A DNA stretch of 64,000 nt, taken from NCBI RefSeq assembly GCF_030272615.1, contig NC_081411.1, positions 833,948,136-834,012,135 on the forward strand. Reading direction: 5' to 3'. The DNA comes from Cryptomeria japonica (lineage: Eukaryota > Streptophyta > Pinopsida > Cupressales > Cupressaceae). A model generated the notes under the pieces. The model saw only the letters and a list, made by a program, of their open reading frames with translations, had not been told where the DNA came from and made no database searches. The translations under genes and the position numbers were made by a program. Of this stretch, positions 20,651 through 33,075 are shown one piece after another (within the stretch, counting starts at the first letter, position 1; every line of letters starts with the position of its first letter).

Positions 20651-21790
20651 TTTAGTGTGTCTCTCTCTCATCTCCTATCTAGGTTTGTTTAGTGCTTTAA
20701 CTCTAGTCCTGATACCATATACACCTACCAAATGACTCTCTGGAGGGGTGTCCTCCTCTCTGGGACTAAATCATGGTCCCTAATTGAGGAGTACTAGGGT
20801 GCTAGCACCCTTGTCCTAGGACCAAATTTCCCAACACCTTGGTTCCTCTCAGTGGGGCCCAATTTTCAAATAGAGGATGGGACCTATATCTCTGGTGGGA
20901 AATGAAATTGGTGGCTCTATATGACCATTGGAGGTCGGCCTAGTCATTAAATTGACCTAGGATCTCATATATAAAGACATTAATTAATTTATTTCAATCT
21001 AAGTCTCCAAGCAATCAACCCAGCATCCTTGCATTCGTGAAGCATTCATCATGAAATATTTTCAGAGGTCTTCAAGGCTGCATATTCTTCATTCAACCAT
21101 TATAGAGAAAAATTACATCATTCATGTGTGTGATTAGGGTTTTTTTATGTTCATGACATTTCATACAACATATGTGATTACATTCAAGAAGCAAAGAATC
21201 ATTATCAACAACTGTAGATATGAGGTATACCTTTCCATTATTTATTTCAGTATTCACAATATTTCATTCAAGGTTAATTCCTAAACCAAGGTTTGACTTA
21301 GTGAAACCTCTATTCCCAACCTATTTCCCTTCTCTAGTGTGTACGAGAACAGGTGCGGAGTTGTGATCTTTAGAATTGGCTTTATTTATAAAGATGAATA
21401 AGTTCCCCTTTGGACGGTGAAAAGTGCAAAGGACCAAAGTGACGAGTATTCTAGTCCCAACAAATCAAGAGCTCATTCAGGGAACACGTCCAAATACTCT
21501 TATATTACTTTGAGCCAGTTTTGTGGCTCGATCTGACAATTGTAGCTCACTGTTTGTGCATAATTACTTCAATTCTATCACGTTTACCCTAATTTCAACA
21601 TTTTGACAATTCAACTTAAAAGAGGGAATCAATCTCCAATCTAGTGAATCCAAGAGAATTTCTCAGCCCTATCCTTGCTGATTTGTGGCTAGATCCCTTA
21701 GGTTTACCCCTCTTTAATGTAATTGGTACCCATGTAAAAAATAGTCATTTTTACCTTAATTGGGTGAAAGCCCTAATTTTCACCATTACA
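20650..21790 (+). mobile_element. LTR with hairpins, TATA box and adjacent primer-binding-like site
   Basis: The left limit is uncertain. Contents: dyad GGGAC...GTCCC (20762-20780); perfect 16-bp palindrome AGGGTGCTAGCACCCT (20796-20811) inside an AGTACTAGG...CCTAGGACC context; TATA-like CATATATAAAGAC (20966-20978). It ends TTTTCACCATTACA at 21790. TTTGGTGAACTTGACTCC (21792-21809) follows, resembling CGTGAACCCGACATGAACTCC beside the LTR at 40211. That adjacency marks a 5' LTR in + orientation. No partner 3' LTR is recognised. Confidence 0.6.
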
Positions 21791-24700
21791 GTTTGGTGAA
21801 CTTGACTCCTTACACCCTTAATTCTTAGTTATGTTCTTGTTACCTATTTTTGCTAATAAGCTTGATCATGTAGAGATTTTATGTTTCTATGAATAGAAAG
21901 GTATATTTTATTTCCATTGTGTTACATTCATGTGCAAAAAAGAAAGAACATAAGATTACACTATCACAGTGCATTATGCAGATGCAGATGCATAGGAGAG
22001 AGTGCACAAATTTTGAGGAAAAAGTAATATTTATTGATAATTTAAATGGATAATGTCTCACACAAGTTGTGAGACTAACTCTTATAATGAAAATAAAGGA
22101 AAACATTATGCATTTGTAGATGCAAGGAAAGATAAATGCACATATAAAGAAGGGTGACTTGTCATTGCCTGAATGACGAGTCCTAATTGAGTTGACTGGT
22201 GTTATCTTTAGTATTCCACCCATCTTGTGTCCAACTGTTGCTTCTTTGCTGATCCTTTCTTGCATCTGAGAGAGAGAATGTTTTTAGAGAAATGATGGTC
22301 ATCATTCATTATATGCACTTGCATGTATAAATACACAATCTGATCCTCATATGCATTATAACAACTAGCATGTCATATAACTTTGAAAAACAAATGTCAA
22401 CTGAAATCATCAAGAAAAATCATCAAATGCATTATTTTTATCTAACTTCTTTGTTCACTATGCAGACACAGGAAAATTAATGTTGCTATTTTGATTCATC
22501 AAATTACAACATGTGGGTTAAAATGTGGCTCCCACAAGGGTTGAGCCCAACATGCTTTGTTACAACAACTAGAGATCATAAGAATAGTAATGTCAGTTTT
22601 AATTTTAAGATGGGTGTTTGATAACAACAACATAAAGGAGCTTCAAAAGCAATATCATTGAAGTCACATCAAAAGGTACATATATGCCTATCTCAGAATT
22701 ATTGGTATCACTAGCACAGTAGCCTCCAGGATATATCAAGATCCAAGGGGATTTCAAATGCAAGGATTAGTGGGGAACCAAATACCCTTGAGAATTCAAA
22801 GGTCAAGATCCAATTATCTATGACTGAACTATCATCAATCAAGGGCAATTGGATTTCAAGAATGGTTCATTCTCAGTCCAAAGTGCAGATCTGAAAACAA
22901 TAGAGGGAACAACTCATTAATAGGATCTTTAATATAAAAATGATAGACAGTGAAAGGTAAAGAGATTGAGATCAATAAATAAAGGCTTTTCAAATGAAGA
23001 TAGTATCCCACAGTCATTACACATTCTCCCATGAGCATATCATAGTCCCACCACAAAGGAACAATCATGAAGCAATGAGAGTAGCAAGTTCTTTTGATAG
23101 TATACATAGGTGTAATGTATGATACTGCTACGACCCCAAAAGAATAGAGGGAAATGTTGAAGATATAGCAATAAAGAAAGAATCTCTATATTGACTGTCA
23201 AAACCAATAATTAGTCACAACACTCTTTATAGCGTGTTAGCAGAGAAAAGAATGAGAAGGTTAGAACCATGATAGATAGTCATCTCCATCAATGCAAGGT
23301 CATTTCACAATCCCAAATTCTAGCATGAGAACATGTAAGGATTTGTATTCTATGAAAATCTATAGCAACCTTAGAGGATCAACCAAGCAATGACATAGAT
23401 AAATAAAAAGAAGCCATGATCACAGTCTCAAATCCATATTTGTACACCTGTACTCAATGGGATCATTAGATGAAGGCCTTATAACAATGCTAAATAGTGA
23501 AATCAAATTGATTTGAGAATAGTCAAATAGAACACAAAGACAATAAAAGCAGAACAAGGTACTGTTTGTGCAATCAATTTAAGAGACTGCTATTATCACA
23601 GGGCCATAGAAAAGAGACCATAATGGTAAAACCAGTCAAAAGAAAGAATACTCAACACTATTAATGATCATTATTAGATAAGGATTGTTAAAGCACGAGG
23701 GTATTTGGTTCAAGGAAGGAACAATGCATAAATAATAAGAATATCATAGAGGTCATAAGAACTCATACAGAGAGAGACTATGACAGGTCAACAAAGGAGC
23801 AATAAAAGACTTCATTGCAGTCAAATACAAGAGTCTCTTCATGATCTCACAGGGCAGTTGTAGCATCATAATGGGTCTTAAACATGGAGATTAAAATTGC
23901 ATTCCAACAATGAACACATAAAAAGATAGAAATAAAAACCACAAAGCCATGAAAAAGGATAGTCACAACATCAAGCCTCCAATGAAGATGCAAGTCTCTA
24001 TCAATTCAAGAATAGTAATCATGGCTATTATCCATGCAGGTCAAAGCATAAAGGACAGTATTGAAACCAACTCATAGAGCAAGAAATGGTGAATGAAGAC
24101 ACAACATGCATCACTAATGCATCAATAGAATAATAGTATTCAAATATAATAGAAATGTGTTCAAATATAGTCAAGACATCAAAGATTATAACACTTAAAT
24201 AACATGACAAGCTCACAGTTCCAGTCAAAAGAGTGAATCTACAAACACGACAATCTTTAATATCTAAAATAATAGTCACCATGTCAAGATGTTCCATTGA
24301 GATCCCATAGGTTAAAAGTATGGATCTCTATTCACAAGCCAATGGACAATGTACAAAGATAGTGACAAGACTTCATGGACAGTTTGACCTAGTGTAAGGA
24401 TGGAGATAGTGTGTCTTCCTTCCTCAAATCAGTCAAGACACTATCCATCAAGGACATACAACCATGATTGATAGTCACAAAGCAATGAATGAATATAATG
24501 GTTTCAAATCTATAAAATGCTAGTGATACATGAGAAGATAGTGGGAAATAAAGTCCTCAATAGTATATGTCAAAATTAAAACATTTCAAAGTAGCCTCAT
24601 AAGCAAAATAGAGCTTAGCTTTACAGTCCAAAGCTATGTAGGGTAGGGTAAAATACAAAGTATAACTGTTATGAGCCCAGAACATAGTCATTCTTGACGA

Positions 24701-25689
24701 AAAGACTATTTCAGTCATAGTGAACCTGAAGAAGTCACAGTCATAATAAGAAAAAGGATATCTCTTTCAAAGAGACAGTGAGGAACAAAAGGTAAGGGTT
24801 TTCAATCACAAAGATAAGTGAAAGGAAAAGAATACAATCATCTTTTTGTATACAATGATCTTGGCTCTTTCAAAGACTCAATAACAACATACAAGAAGGA
24901 TAATACCATAATCCAAGAATGCATATAACAAAGACACTAATGGAGTCTCTTACAGAGCTTCAAAGATACAATATATCCATACAATGTGTTACCCCCTATT
25001 TTTGCATTCATTGATTTTTCCCTGTATTGGAATATTTATGTCGAGAGAATGTGTGTCAACTTTAGCATAGTCTGTTTGTCTCAGCCGATGCATCTTCATC
25101 TCCAAAGTGTTCATGCCTTTGAACCTTTTATTTGAACGTCATGTTTAGTTCAATAGTTCATAGGTTCATTGGTTCATCGAATCTTTGTATATTATGTCTT
25201 AGTTGTAACAAGTCTAACTTGTGCAGAAGGCTCGTGTGGGAAAGGAACTTGAACTATTGAACGTTCATTGGTTCAAGAGTTAAATGGTTTAGCAGCTCCA
25301 CATTCAAAATGGAAGCTTTGTAAAAGCGGAGTCTGATGGAGGAAATTGATTGGCCTAAAGGTGAATATTTTGGGCATCTCGGTGATTTATTTGGAAAATC
25401 CTCACTTAAGGTGGGAATCATTTTCTTGATAAGAGATCGCACGAAGTGTTTTGTAATAAAAGCAGGTGTCAGAAGTGTCATCTCTGTCATCACTCAACTC
25501 GAGTGAATGAGTTGTGGTAATCATGAAACTAAATTTTTAGCCACTTCTATCGATTTTGTACAAAGAAGATTTGTATCTTCATGAAGAAGCTAAATTAGGA
25601 AAGGTGGAGGTTCAGTGCTGGAGGTAATTTTCTCAAAATTAGTAGACACTTAGTTGCATGAAAGGTGGTGCCAAAGTTAAACTTGAGGT
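21791..25689 (+). other. Long leader-like noncoding region
   Basis: About 3.9 kb following a primer-binding-like site. It is purine-rich on the + strand, with recurring but irregular words such as AGTCACA, ATCAAAG and AATAGTCA. I see no convincing gene, no fixed repeat period and no palindrome array. The G/C-run TTACCCCCTATTTTTGC at 24992-25008 is the only polypurine-like sequence (on the minus strand), and no LTR start follows it. Confidence 0.4.
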
Positions 25690-27190
25690 AGATACTATCA
25701 AAGGTTAAAAGAAGTCCCTTATTAGCCAACTTCCAACTCGTGTTACTAGATCAAGGACCAAAAATAAGGGCAAAAAGTTGCCAGAAAGTACAGTAGTGGC
25801 TAACTTGGAAGGGTCTCCTAAAGCTAAGAATAAAATGGTAGAACAAAACATTGAGATACTCGCCATGGAAGTTGGAGATACTAAAGAGCCTAAAAAAGAA
25901 GAAGAAAGCACCGAAGGTTCATTGATCTTAGTTAATATAAGTGCTGAGCAATCCCAAGCAAAGAAAGATGCAGGTTCCAGTACTCCTTATTGGTTGGACA
26001 CTCCTCTTAGTAGTAAAAAGAGAAATGTGGTTCCTGTCTCAGTTCCTATTGAAGATATGGTTATTAAATGCTTGGATAAAACTCCAAAGTCCAAAAGGCT
26101 AAAGACGGTTTCAAAAAAAGATTTTGATCAGGATATAGGTAATTGGGCTGCTGAGACAGCTCGCCCTTTTTCAGACAAGGAAGTATAAAACCCTTCAACA
26201 AAGGATTTCAGTGTTGAGAAAATTAATTTGGGTGCTGGATCATGTGTGATAGATGTACATCATTTGGAGGCCTCCACCAAAACAATAATAAGAAATACAT
26301 GGAAGGATGAAAGGGATAAACAAGATATCAAGGAAACGATGCAACATATGGCAGAGTACATAGATGCTATTCATAATCCTAATGCCCAGCCGATTTCATA
26401 ATTACCTATATCATTTAATCCAAAGTTGCTTGTTAATCAAAAAATTCTAGGTCAAATTCAAATAAGTAAGATGGTGACAAAGATTTTCTTGGAATGGTTG
26501 GAGGGGATCACTCAATCCGACATGAAATACTTCAAGAATCTGAGCAAGGTGTACAAGAATGCCATAACTATAATGAGAGATCTTGAGACATAAATTGCCA
26601 ATTGGATGAAGGAAGAAACCAAGTGGAGAGTTGTGGTAGCTCAAATGTTTGATGTACAGAAATATGGTATCATGAAGTTTTTGTCAGAAAAGCTGATACA
26701 AGGCTTGGTTGATAATATCCTCTATGTATGCAGGAAAAACATTGAGGGGCAAAATTCTGTAGTAGAATAGGGATACAAAGAATCTGCTAAACTTTGAGAT
26801 GAGTTAGCTTAACTCTTTCTATCTATGCATAATGATTTGAAATGCATTGGAATCAAGTGTCTGAAAGAGGACAGGAAAACAATAGAATGTCTGGAAGTCA
26901 TTACTTAGTCTTTTTAAGGAAAAATCAATTATGTTAGAGAAGCAAAGACTCTATCAAGTCAACTGTGGTGAAGATTGAATCCCTCCATTTTTTGTGCATA
27001 GAACACTTGGGAAGTCATGCAGATATTGTGGCCCAGGTTCGGCGAGACAAAGAGATGTGGCGTCAGAGGATTGCTCACATTGGACTTTCAAACTTGGTCA
27101 TTATACATAACTTCTCAGCCGCTCATTTAGATTGGAAACGTGTCACCAACACAATGCAGAACTAACCCCAAGATCCCATTTTGTAGCTGC
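25690..27190 (+). pseudogene. Decayed unassigned protein-coding region (gag-like position)
   Basis: I do not recognise this protein. It opens SLISQLPTRVTRSRTKNKGKK (25710-25770) and stays open to 26188 as a Lys/Glu/Ser-rich chain with a basic stretch (KTPKSKRLKTVSKKDFD). The same frame then continues with about ten stops to ~27000, still giving protein-like text: ISKMVTKIFLEWLEGITQSD, YFKNLSKVYKNAITIMRDLE, KWRVVVAQMFDVQKYGI. A frame change near 26965 gives DKEMWRQRIAHIGLSNLV. It lies + strand, downstream of an LTR and long leader, where gag would be expected, but lacks a zinc knuckle. Confidence 0.5.
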
Positions 27191-28739
27191 TATCTCGGTT
27201 GTGCAGGCCCTTTAGAAATTGTTTAGTGATAAATTAAAGGACAGTTTCAAAAAGTAATTTTTCTGATTATGTTTTAAAAACTGAATCTTGACTCAGGGGC
27301 ATAGTTATGTAACTCTGTGTTTCCCTAAACTACAGTTAGCCAATCTATGGCTATTTATATGTTTTTAAAAGACTATGTGAAGGTCCAAGAATTTTTGCCT
27401 TTCAGACTTGATACATTTTATTTTGCAGTTACATAATGTCTTAAAAATAAATACTTATTTATTTGTGAATGAATGAAAGTGATTATTTTGGAGTCTCTAA
27501 TCTGTGTGTTTAGAGTAGGAAATTAAATTTCTATGGGAGTTCATTTCTATCAAAATAGTCTTTGTTTCTTTATGAAATGTTATGCACTTAAGGAGTGATT
27601 TCGTCTAAAAGTTTCTTTTGAATGAGAACTGCGAAACATAACAAAGTTTGTGAGCTTTGTCATTTTAGAACTATATTTTAAAAATTGCATTTACAACATA
27701 GTTGTGTAGATGTGAAAAATGCCTTTCATACTTTCTGGTTAAAAGTATATGCGTAGTTTATTTTTTTGTTTTCATTCATTGAAAATCTAAAGAGGGAGTT
27801 GTACCTCAAGAAAATTTAGAGGGAAACCTTCACTAGTTTTGCCAGCTGTTTGGCTAATGTTTTGTTCTTTTAAGGGGCAATAGAGTGGTGTTATATTAGT
27901 TTGATCAAAGGAAAAATCTATGAACCAACACAATGTAATGCAACCCAAATCACAGAGGTGAAATATAGCAGAGATGGATTTACCACACATCTCCCTGTGA
28001 TTGTCTTGAGCAAATCATCAAAAACAACCCTAATGTATCCCCTCAAATAGCAAAGGAGCAAAATGAGAAAAGATAAAGTGCTTTGGTGTTTTTGCCTTTT
28101 GAATTAGGGTTTAAAAACCCTAATGTATCCCGATAGGAGCTAAGACAATTTGCCTCAAACATAAAAAGAGCCTTGTTTCCAAGTTCATGCCATGACATTA
28201 TATGCCTTATAGCTCTTTAAGTGTTTCATAAACACTTATAAAATTCTTTAATTTTCTACATTTATTCCAAAAAATTATGAATATTTATTTAAGGTGATAG
28301 TTACAAATCATTTCAAATAAATAATATTTTGTAATGCAAGAATGGAGATATCATAGAGTGCTACGTTGGTTTTCAAAAGTATAGTCAAAAGAAGGGTTAA
28401 TGTAAGCATTGAAACCTTTTGCTTGCATCTAGGAGGTAGTTGAAGATATTTGTAAACATGTGGAGTAAAAATAGGTGATTTGGTCACCTAATGGGTAGTT
28501 TAGTTTCAGTTAAGAGTCCAAGTGGATAGAGTATGAGTCAAAGAGGATGTTTTAGGCATTTGACTCTTTGTTTCTTCCAGTTACACCCCTATTTTGGAGG
28601 GATTTTTAGTTGCATATGAACCCTTGGATTTTTTGTAGTTATTTGCTAATGTGGTCTCGCTCCCCCTGGCTAAGCCAGGGTATCAACATCCATGTCTTCA
28701 GGAAATTCTCCCGAGACTGAAGAATGGTAAAGTGCTCCT
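27191..28739 (+). other. No gene seen; one small GC hairpin
   Basis: AT-rich sequence with a repeated CCCTAATGTATCCC (28030 and 28118) and a GC hairpin, CCCTGGC TAA GCCAGGG (28665-28681), just after TCGCTCC. Nothing else supported. Confidence 0.4.
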
Positions 28740-29215
28740 GCAATCAAATCATCTCATCATATCAATTTCTTGATTTATCTATCTATCAAATCAATCTATC
28801 TATCAATCTCTTCTGCTCAATTGCAATTTTTATCAAATCTTATTGGGCCTCTATCAATGATGCTCATCTATCATGAGGTCATTATCAATCTTATCTCATC
28901 TTGCGCGTGCATTGAGATAATCGGAACTGATCATCAAATTTATCAATCAGGAGAATCTAATTTTATCAATTAGATAGCTCATCAAATCTTACCCTATCAA
29001 AAATTGAAAAATCAAATCACAATCTTACCCTATCAAAAAATTGAAAAATCAAATCAAATTCCCCTTTCAAAATTCAAAAAATCAAATCCAATTGACAACA
29101 AATTCGACCAATCGGCAAATCAGATCATTTTTTTCAATATCACGTCAAAATCGGAAAAATCAGAAAATTCCAAAAATTATCAAATCGAAAAAATAAAAAA
29201 AAATAAAAAATAAAA
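28740..29215 (+). repeat. TATCAA-rich low-complexity tract
   Basis: Very rich in ATCAAAT, TATCTATC and AAATTGAAAAATC words, including the nearly repeated TCTTACCCTATCAAAAA at 28987 and 29022. It directly precedes the PMD frame of copy B. No coding signal. Confidence 0.55.
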
Positions 29216-31227
29216 TTCTAACCCTTCCCCTACGACCTTTGATAAACCGGGGATTACTGACAGCTTTAGCAGAGTGCTGGCATAGTGAGCATAACACGTT
29301 TCATTTGCCAATGGGAGAGATTATGGTGACACCTGAGGATGTCTATCAGATTCTGTGCATCCCTGTGATGGGTGATCTAGTATATTATGATCTCAGTGAG
29401 TGAGGTGGGATAGAGACACTTTGCAGACTGTTTGAGGATGATGAGATAGGTGGGTATGATATTGCATGTCAGGAGATGATAGAGTTAGGATATGCCACAT
29501 TACTGACTGTACTTGCCGGATTTATTGGAGGCTTCCTTTGTCTTGATCACAGGTCAAAGGGATTATCTATTGGATGGGGTCATCTGCTTGAGCAGATGGT
29601 GACAGAGGGGACCCGCTTTGCATGGGGGTAATGTATGTTGGCACATTTGTATCATGACTTGCATCGAGTTGTGTATTAGGGATTAGCTGCGTTATTAGCA
29701 GGGGTGACTGTGCTTCAGATATGGGCCTGGCAGCATCTACCTATCACACGACCATTAGTTGACAGAGATAGACCTGTAGGTAGGCCTTATGCTGAGAGGT
29801 ATCTAGGTATTATTGTCCAGCAAAGCTGGGCAAATTAGAGTACTGATGATGGACCTTGGATGATCTAGATATTGTGATATGGAGACCTTATAGGGATTGT
29901 GAGATTTGGCCTAAGGATGCAGTGGAGATGTCGTATGTATTCATGACATGATATCTGATTGGATCGACACCCTATGTCATCGAGCGATTCCTTTGTATGA
30001 GGATGTTGAGATAGTATGGCCGAATACAGGGGATACCACAAGGTACAACTCATTATGCTCGTCGGAGATTGGATGTGGCTACTTGGGGGCCTTCTATTTC
30101 CTATGACTAGGCCTGTGCAGAGTATCGATCATTGGAGCCAGTTGATTGGGATCATCTTCCAGGTGTGATGGATAGCGAGATGACACATGAGTATGCCATG
30201 CACCGTACTATACACATGTTTCTGAGGCTGACACATCCGGATGAGCTAGAGCCAGTTTTTGATGAGGATGACGAGATGCTACAACACAGAGCTTCTAGAT
30301 GATGGAGGGATGGTGGGGGTGGGAGGAGGTGGAGGCAGAGATGATAGTGGATATGGAGATGGATATGGCGGAGATGCAGGAGATCATGGTGATGGAGGAG
30401 ATGATGATGGAGGAGATAATGATGGGGGGGATGGTGGAGATGATGATGGGGGAGATGGTGGAGATGATGATGGGGGGGATGGTGGAGATGATGATGGGGG
30501 AGATGGTTGAGCAGTGGCAGTGGCAGCGATAGGCACACCAAGAGCTAGCAGTTCCAGATTTACTAGAGATGTATATACAGATTGGATGGCTTAGGTGGTC
30601 AGATGCAGGAGATCAGGTCCAGGGGATCAGGGGCATCAGTTTCTAGAGTAGGAGGTTCCCCCGGTTGAGCAGGTACCTATGACAGTATCATGGGCTAAGC
30701 GGCCATAGGCAGAGGCACCTCGACGGATCCTCATTAGGATGTCGTTTCATCAGCAGCAGGCTCAAATTACAGACTTATAGGCTCAGGTTCAGCAGCTAGA
30801 GAGTCAACTAGCAGAGAGGGACTCTCAGATAGCCCAGCTAGAGACTCAGATGGCTTCTCTCATAGTCGAGAGAGACGTAGCTATGGATAGGTGTCGGTAG
30901 GCCAAGACACAGGTATAGTTGTCAGGAGGGTCTACTTCAGGGAAGACTACCCTGAAGATGATGCGCCAAGGGATCCGAGAGGCTGAGGATTACAGGACCT
31001 TATATTTTACTGTTAATTTTGCTGATCGGAGGGCTCTAGGATTTTCACAGCTGAGAAGAAGATTGGGACAAAGCCAGACTAAGAGTCGAGGAGTGACAGG
31101 GCCTCTTCAGAGAGCTCCCCCAGGTGGGTACTCAGGTATAGGGGTACCAGCTGGTGCTACTCTACCTGCCACATCAGGACAGAGTTCCGCTCCGTGTCCT
31201 AGTGGTCACACTGATATGGGACATTGA
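29216..31227 (+). pseudogene. Plant mobile domain (PMD) pseudogene, copy B
   Basis: The + strand reads NRGLLTALAECWHSE, FHLPMGEIMVTPEDVYQIL, GFLCLDHRSKGLSIGWG, MLAHLYHDLHRVVY and ERYLGIIVQQ, in PMD order. A Gly/Asp tract (30404-30507) follows, then a coiled-coil-like QQQAQITDL...QVQQLESQLAERDSQIAQLE (about 30755-30840) and an open 102-codon tail (30919-31227) ending before a stop. Stops are frequent (first about 29402). Copy A has the same plan, including the coiled coil and Gly/Ser/Pro tail. It is antisense to the gypsy element whose integrase ends at 32932, so it is probably an extra element-borne frame. Confidence 0.8.
30404..30507 (+). repeat. 24-bp minisatellite encoding a Gly/Asp tract
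   Basis: About four units of GATGGTGGAGATGATGATGG plus GGGR. The 24-bp period keeps frame and encodes repeats of D-G-G-D-D-D-G-G inside PMD copy B, between the domain and the coiled coil. Confidence 0.75.
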
Positions 31228-31239
31228 TCTATTTATGTA

Positions 31240-32585
31240 CACACCTTTTTGTGATGAGATATTGATGATTCTTGCGATGTATAGTTGTGATGTATCTCAT
31301 ATATTTTGTGATATCATTGTACCTTAGACATTGATCTTGTTTTGATGATATGATATGCAGTTGATTCTATTCGCTCTACATGACCTATGAAATGATGGAT
31401 GCATTCTATTTGACATATGATTATGATGTGCAGTTATTTTCATGATGTATGCTTGATGTACGCTTTAATTCCTATATGCTTATGAATTCTAGATGATAGA
31501 TATAGGATGATGCAGTATTTACATGATGTATGCAAATGCAAATATGTATGGTGATGCTTATAATTTCTATGTGATGTTTGCTTGATGCAATGCTTTCTAT
31601 GTTTATGATATTTTTATGATTTTCTCATGCATGTTAATATGAGATGGATGCAATGCAATGCAATGGTGCTATTTTATATGATTTGAGATTTGATGAAGGC
31701 CATGCAATAATCTTACTAAATAAATGAATGAGTTTATGCTTTACATGAATTATGTCTTGGTATGCAATGGTTACATGAGATGAACTAACTTATCATGTAG
31801 GATGAATGAATTGATTATGTTTGTTATTGTCCCATGTACTCAATCACGTAATAAGAGAGATAACACCATGTTAGCTTTGGCCTTGGAAAATATGAGCATT
31901 GTGATCCCATGTAAAATGAAATGCAGGTCTATCTTAAAATGCAAATGCAAAACATGAAATGCAATGCAGTGATCGGACCGGTCATGGAGTCATTGCTTTG
32001 TTTCATCATTGAGCCTCTAAAATGTGGGAAGTGAGTGCAAACATCAATGGTATAATTGAACCATGATGACCTGAGCACTACTTTCCTGGGTTTTGATATT
32101 GCAAGTTAGCACAAGCATCTAGGTATAATTGAACCATGATGACCAGAGTGTTGCTTGCGTAAATAGGCAGTATTAACCATTTCTATATGCAAGTCCGAAA
32201 TATCTTCGATGATACTCTGATGATCATTTCCTTAGACAACTTTGCACATATTAATGATTAATTTACAGACAGTAGATAATAAAAAATATCATGTTCCTTT
32301 CTCGTTCCTCTAGTCAAAGACATCCTGGAGTTACTCAGAAATCATGATAGCGAAAATCAAAATAAAATAGTTGAACCATTATTGCCAAAGTGTTAAAATC
32401 ATGAGTCAAGATATATCATCCATTGATATGAGTTTTGTCATGTTTAGATTGAAATGTGATAATTAATGGTTGATAATGTGATCTTATGTTCAATGTTGGA
32501 TGTATCTCAGTTTTTCACTTGACATGCATTGTCTGACTGTTGTTCTACCTGCTTTAATTAGGCTCAAAATGATTGCAACTTTTTG
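31240..32585 (-). other. 3' noncoding region of the large minus-strand gypsy element
   Basis: No gene. 31240-31960 is a TGATGTATGCA-type low-complexity tract like those at 2809-3140 and 14741-14970. GTATAATTGAACCATGATGACC occurs at 32050 and again at 32123, about 73 bp apart, with a weaker third copy near 32369. AGTCAAAGACATCCTGGA (32312-32329) matches the complement of the repeat at 2368-2415. These tie the region to the element at 1-8763. Confidence 0.5.
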
Positions 32586-32931
32586 CCCCCCAACCAGGTT
32601 CAAGATTTTTCCCATAGCCTAGAGACAAACCTTATTATGATATAGTCAATGATCCAAACCATGATGAGAAATCACTTGGGATGCCTACGTATGTACAAAG
32701 GCTTTATGATGGATATAAACAACGCTGATGGAAAAGAATCCAAGTGGAAAAATGCTTGAACCAATAGATGGCAGAGCTAGTCGATAGATAGTGCTTGTTT
32801 GCCAGGTTTTCACCATCTGTTTTTATTGCACTTTTTCTCATATTTGATTTTTTTTTATTTTCACTATTTTTGTATTTTCTGCTTTTTCACTATTTTTGGA
32901 TTTTTTAGCTTTTTCACTATTTTTGGGTTTT

Positions 32932-33075
32932 TCAGACATAAAACTTCTTCAGATGCATGCTATTGATGGGTTCCTCAAGCTGATCCCCGTCTTGTGTTGA
33001 TAGCTGATATGCTCCTAACCCAAATACTGTTGTGACCACTAATGGACCTAACCAGTTTGGTTCAAATTTTCCTTT
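32932..33075 (-). pseudogene. Integrase GPY/F tail, separated from its core by a nested element
   Basis: Minus strand: FEPNWLGPLVVTTVFGLGAY (GPY/F module), then LSTQDGDQLEEPINSMHLKKF and stop at 32932-32934. It matches the tails at 1115-1516 and 14217-14615. Its upstream continuation is at 41846 and beyond, on the other side of the 8.8-kb insertion. Confidence 0.85.

Noticed and set aside
24992-25008. Polypurine tract for a minus-strand element
   Set aside because: G-tract present but no LTR start (TG) or LTR-like sequence follows.
30152-30541. His/Leu-rich minus-strand frame of 129 codons
   Set aside because: Shadow of the Gly/Asp minisatellite on the opposite strand.
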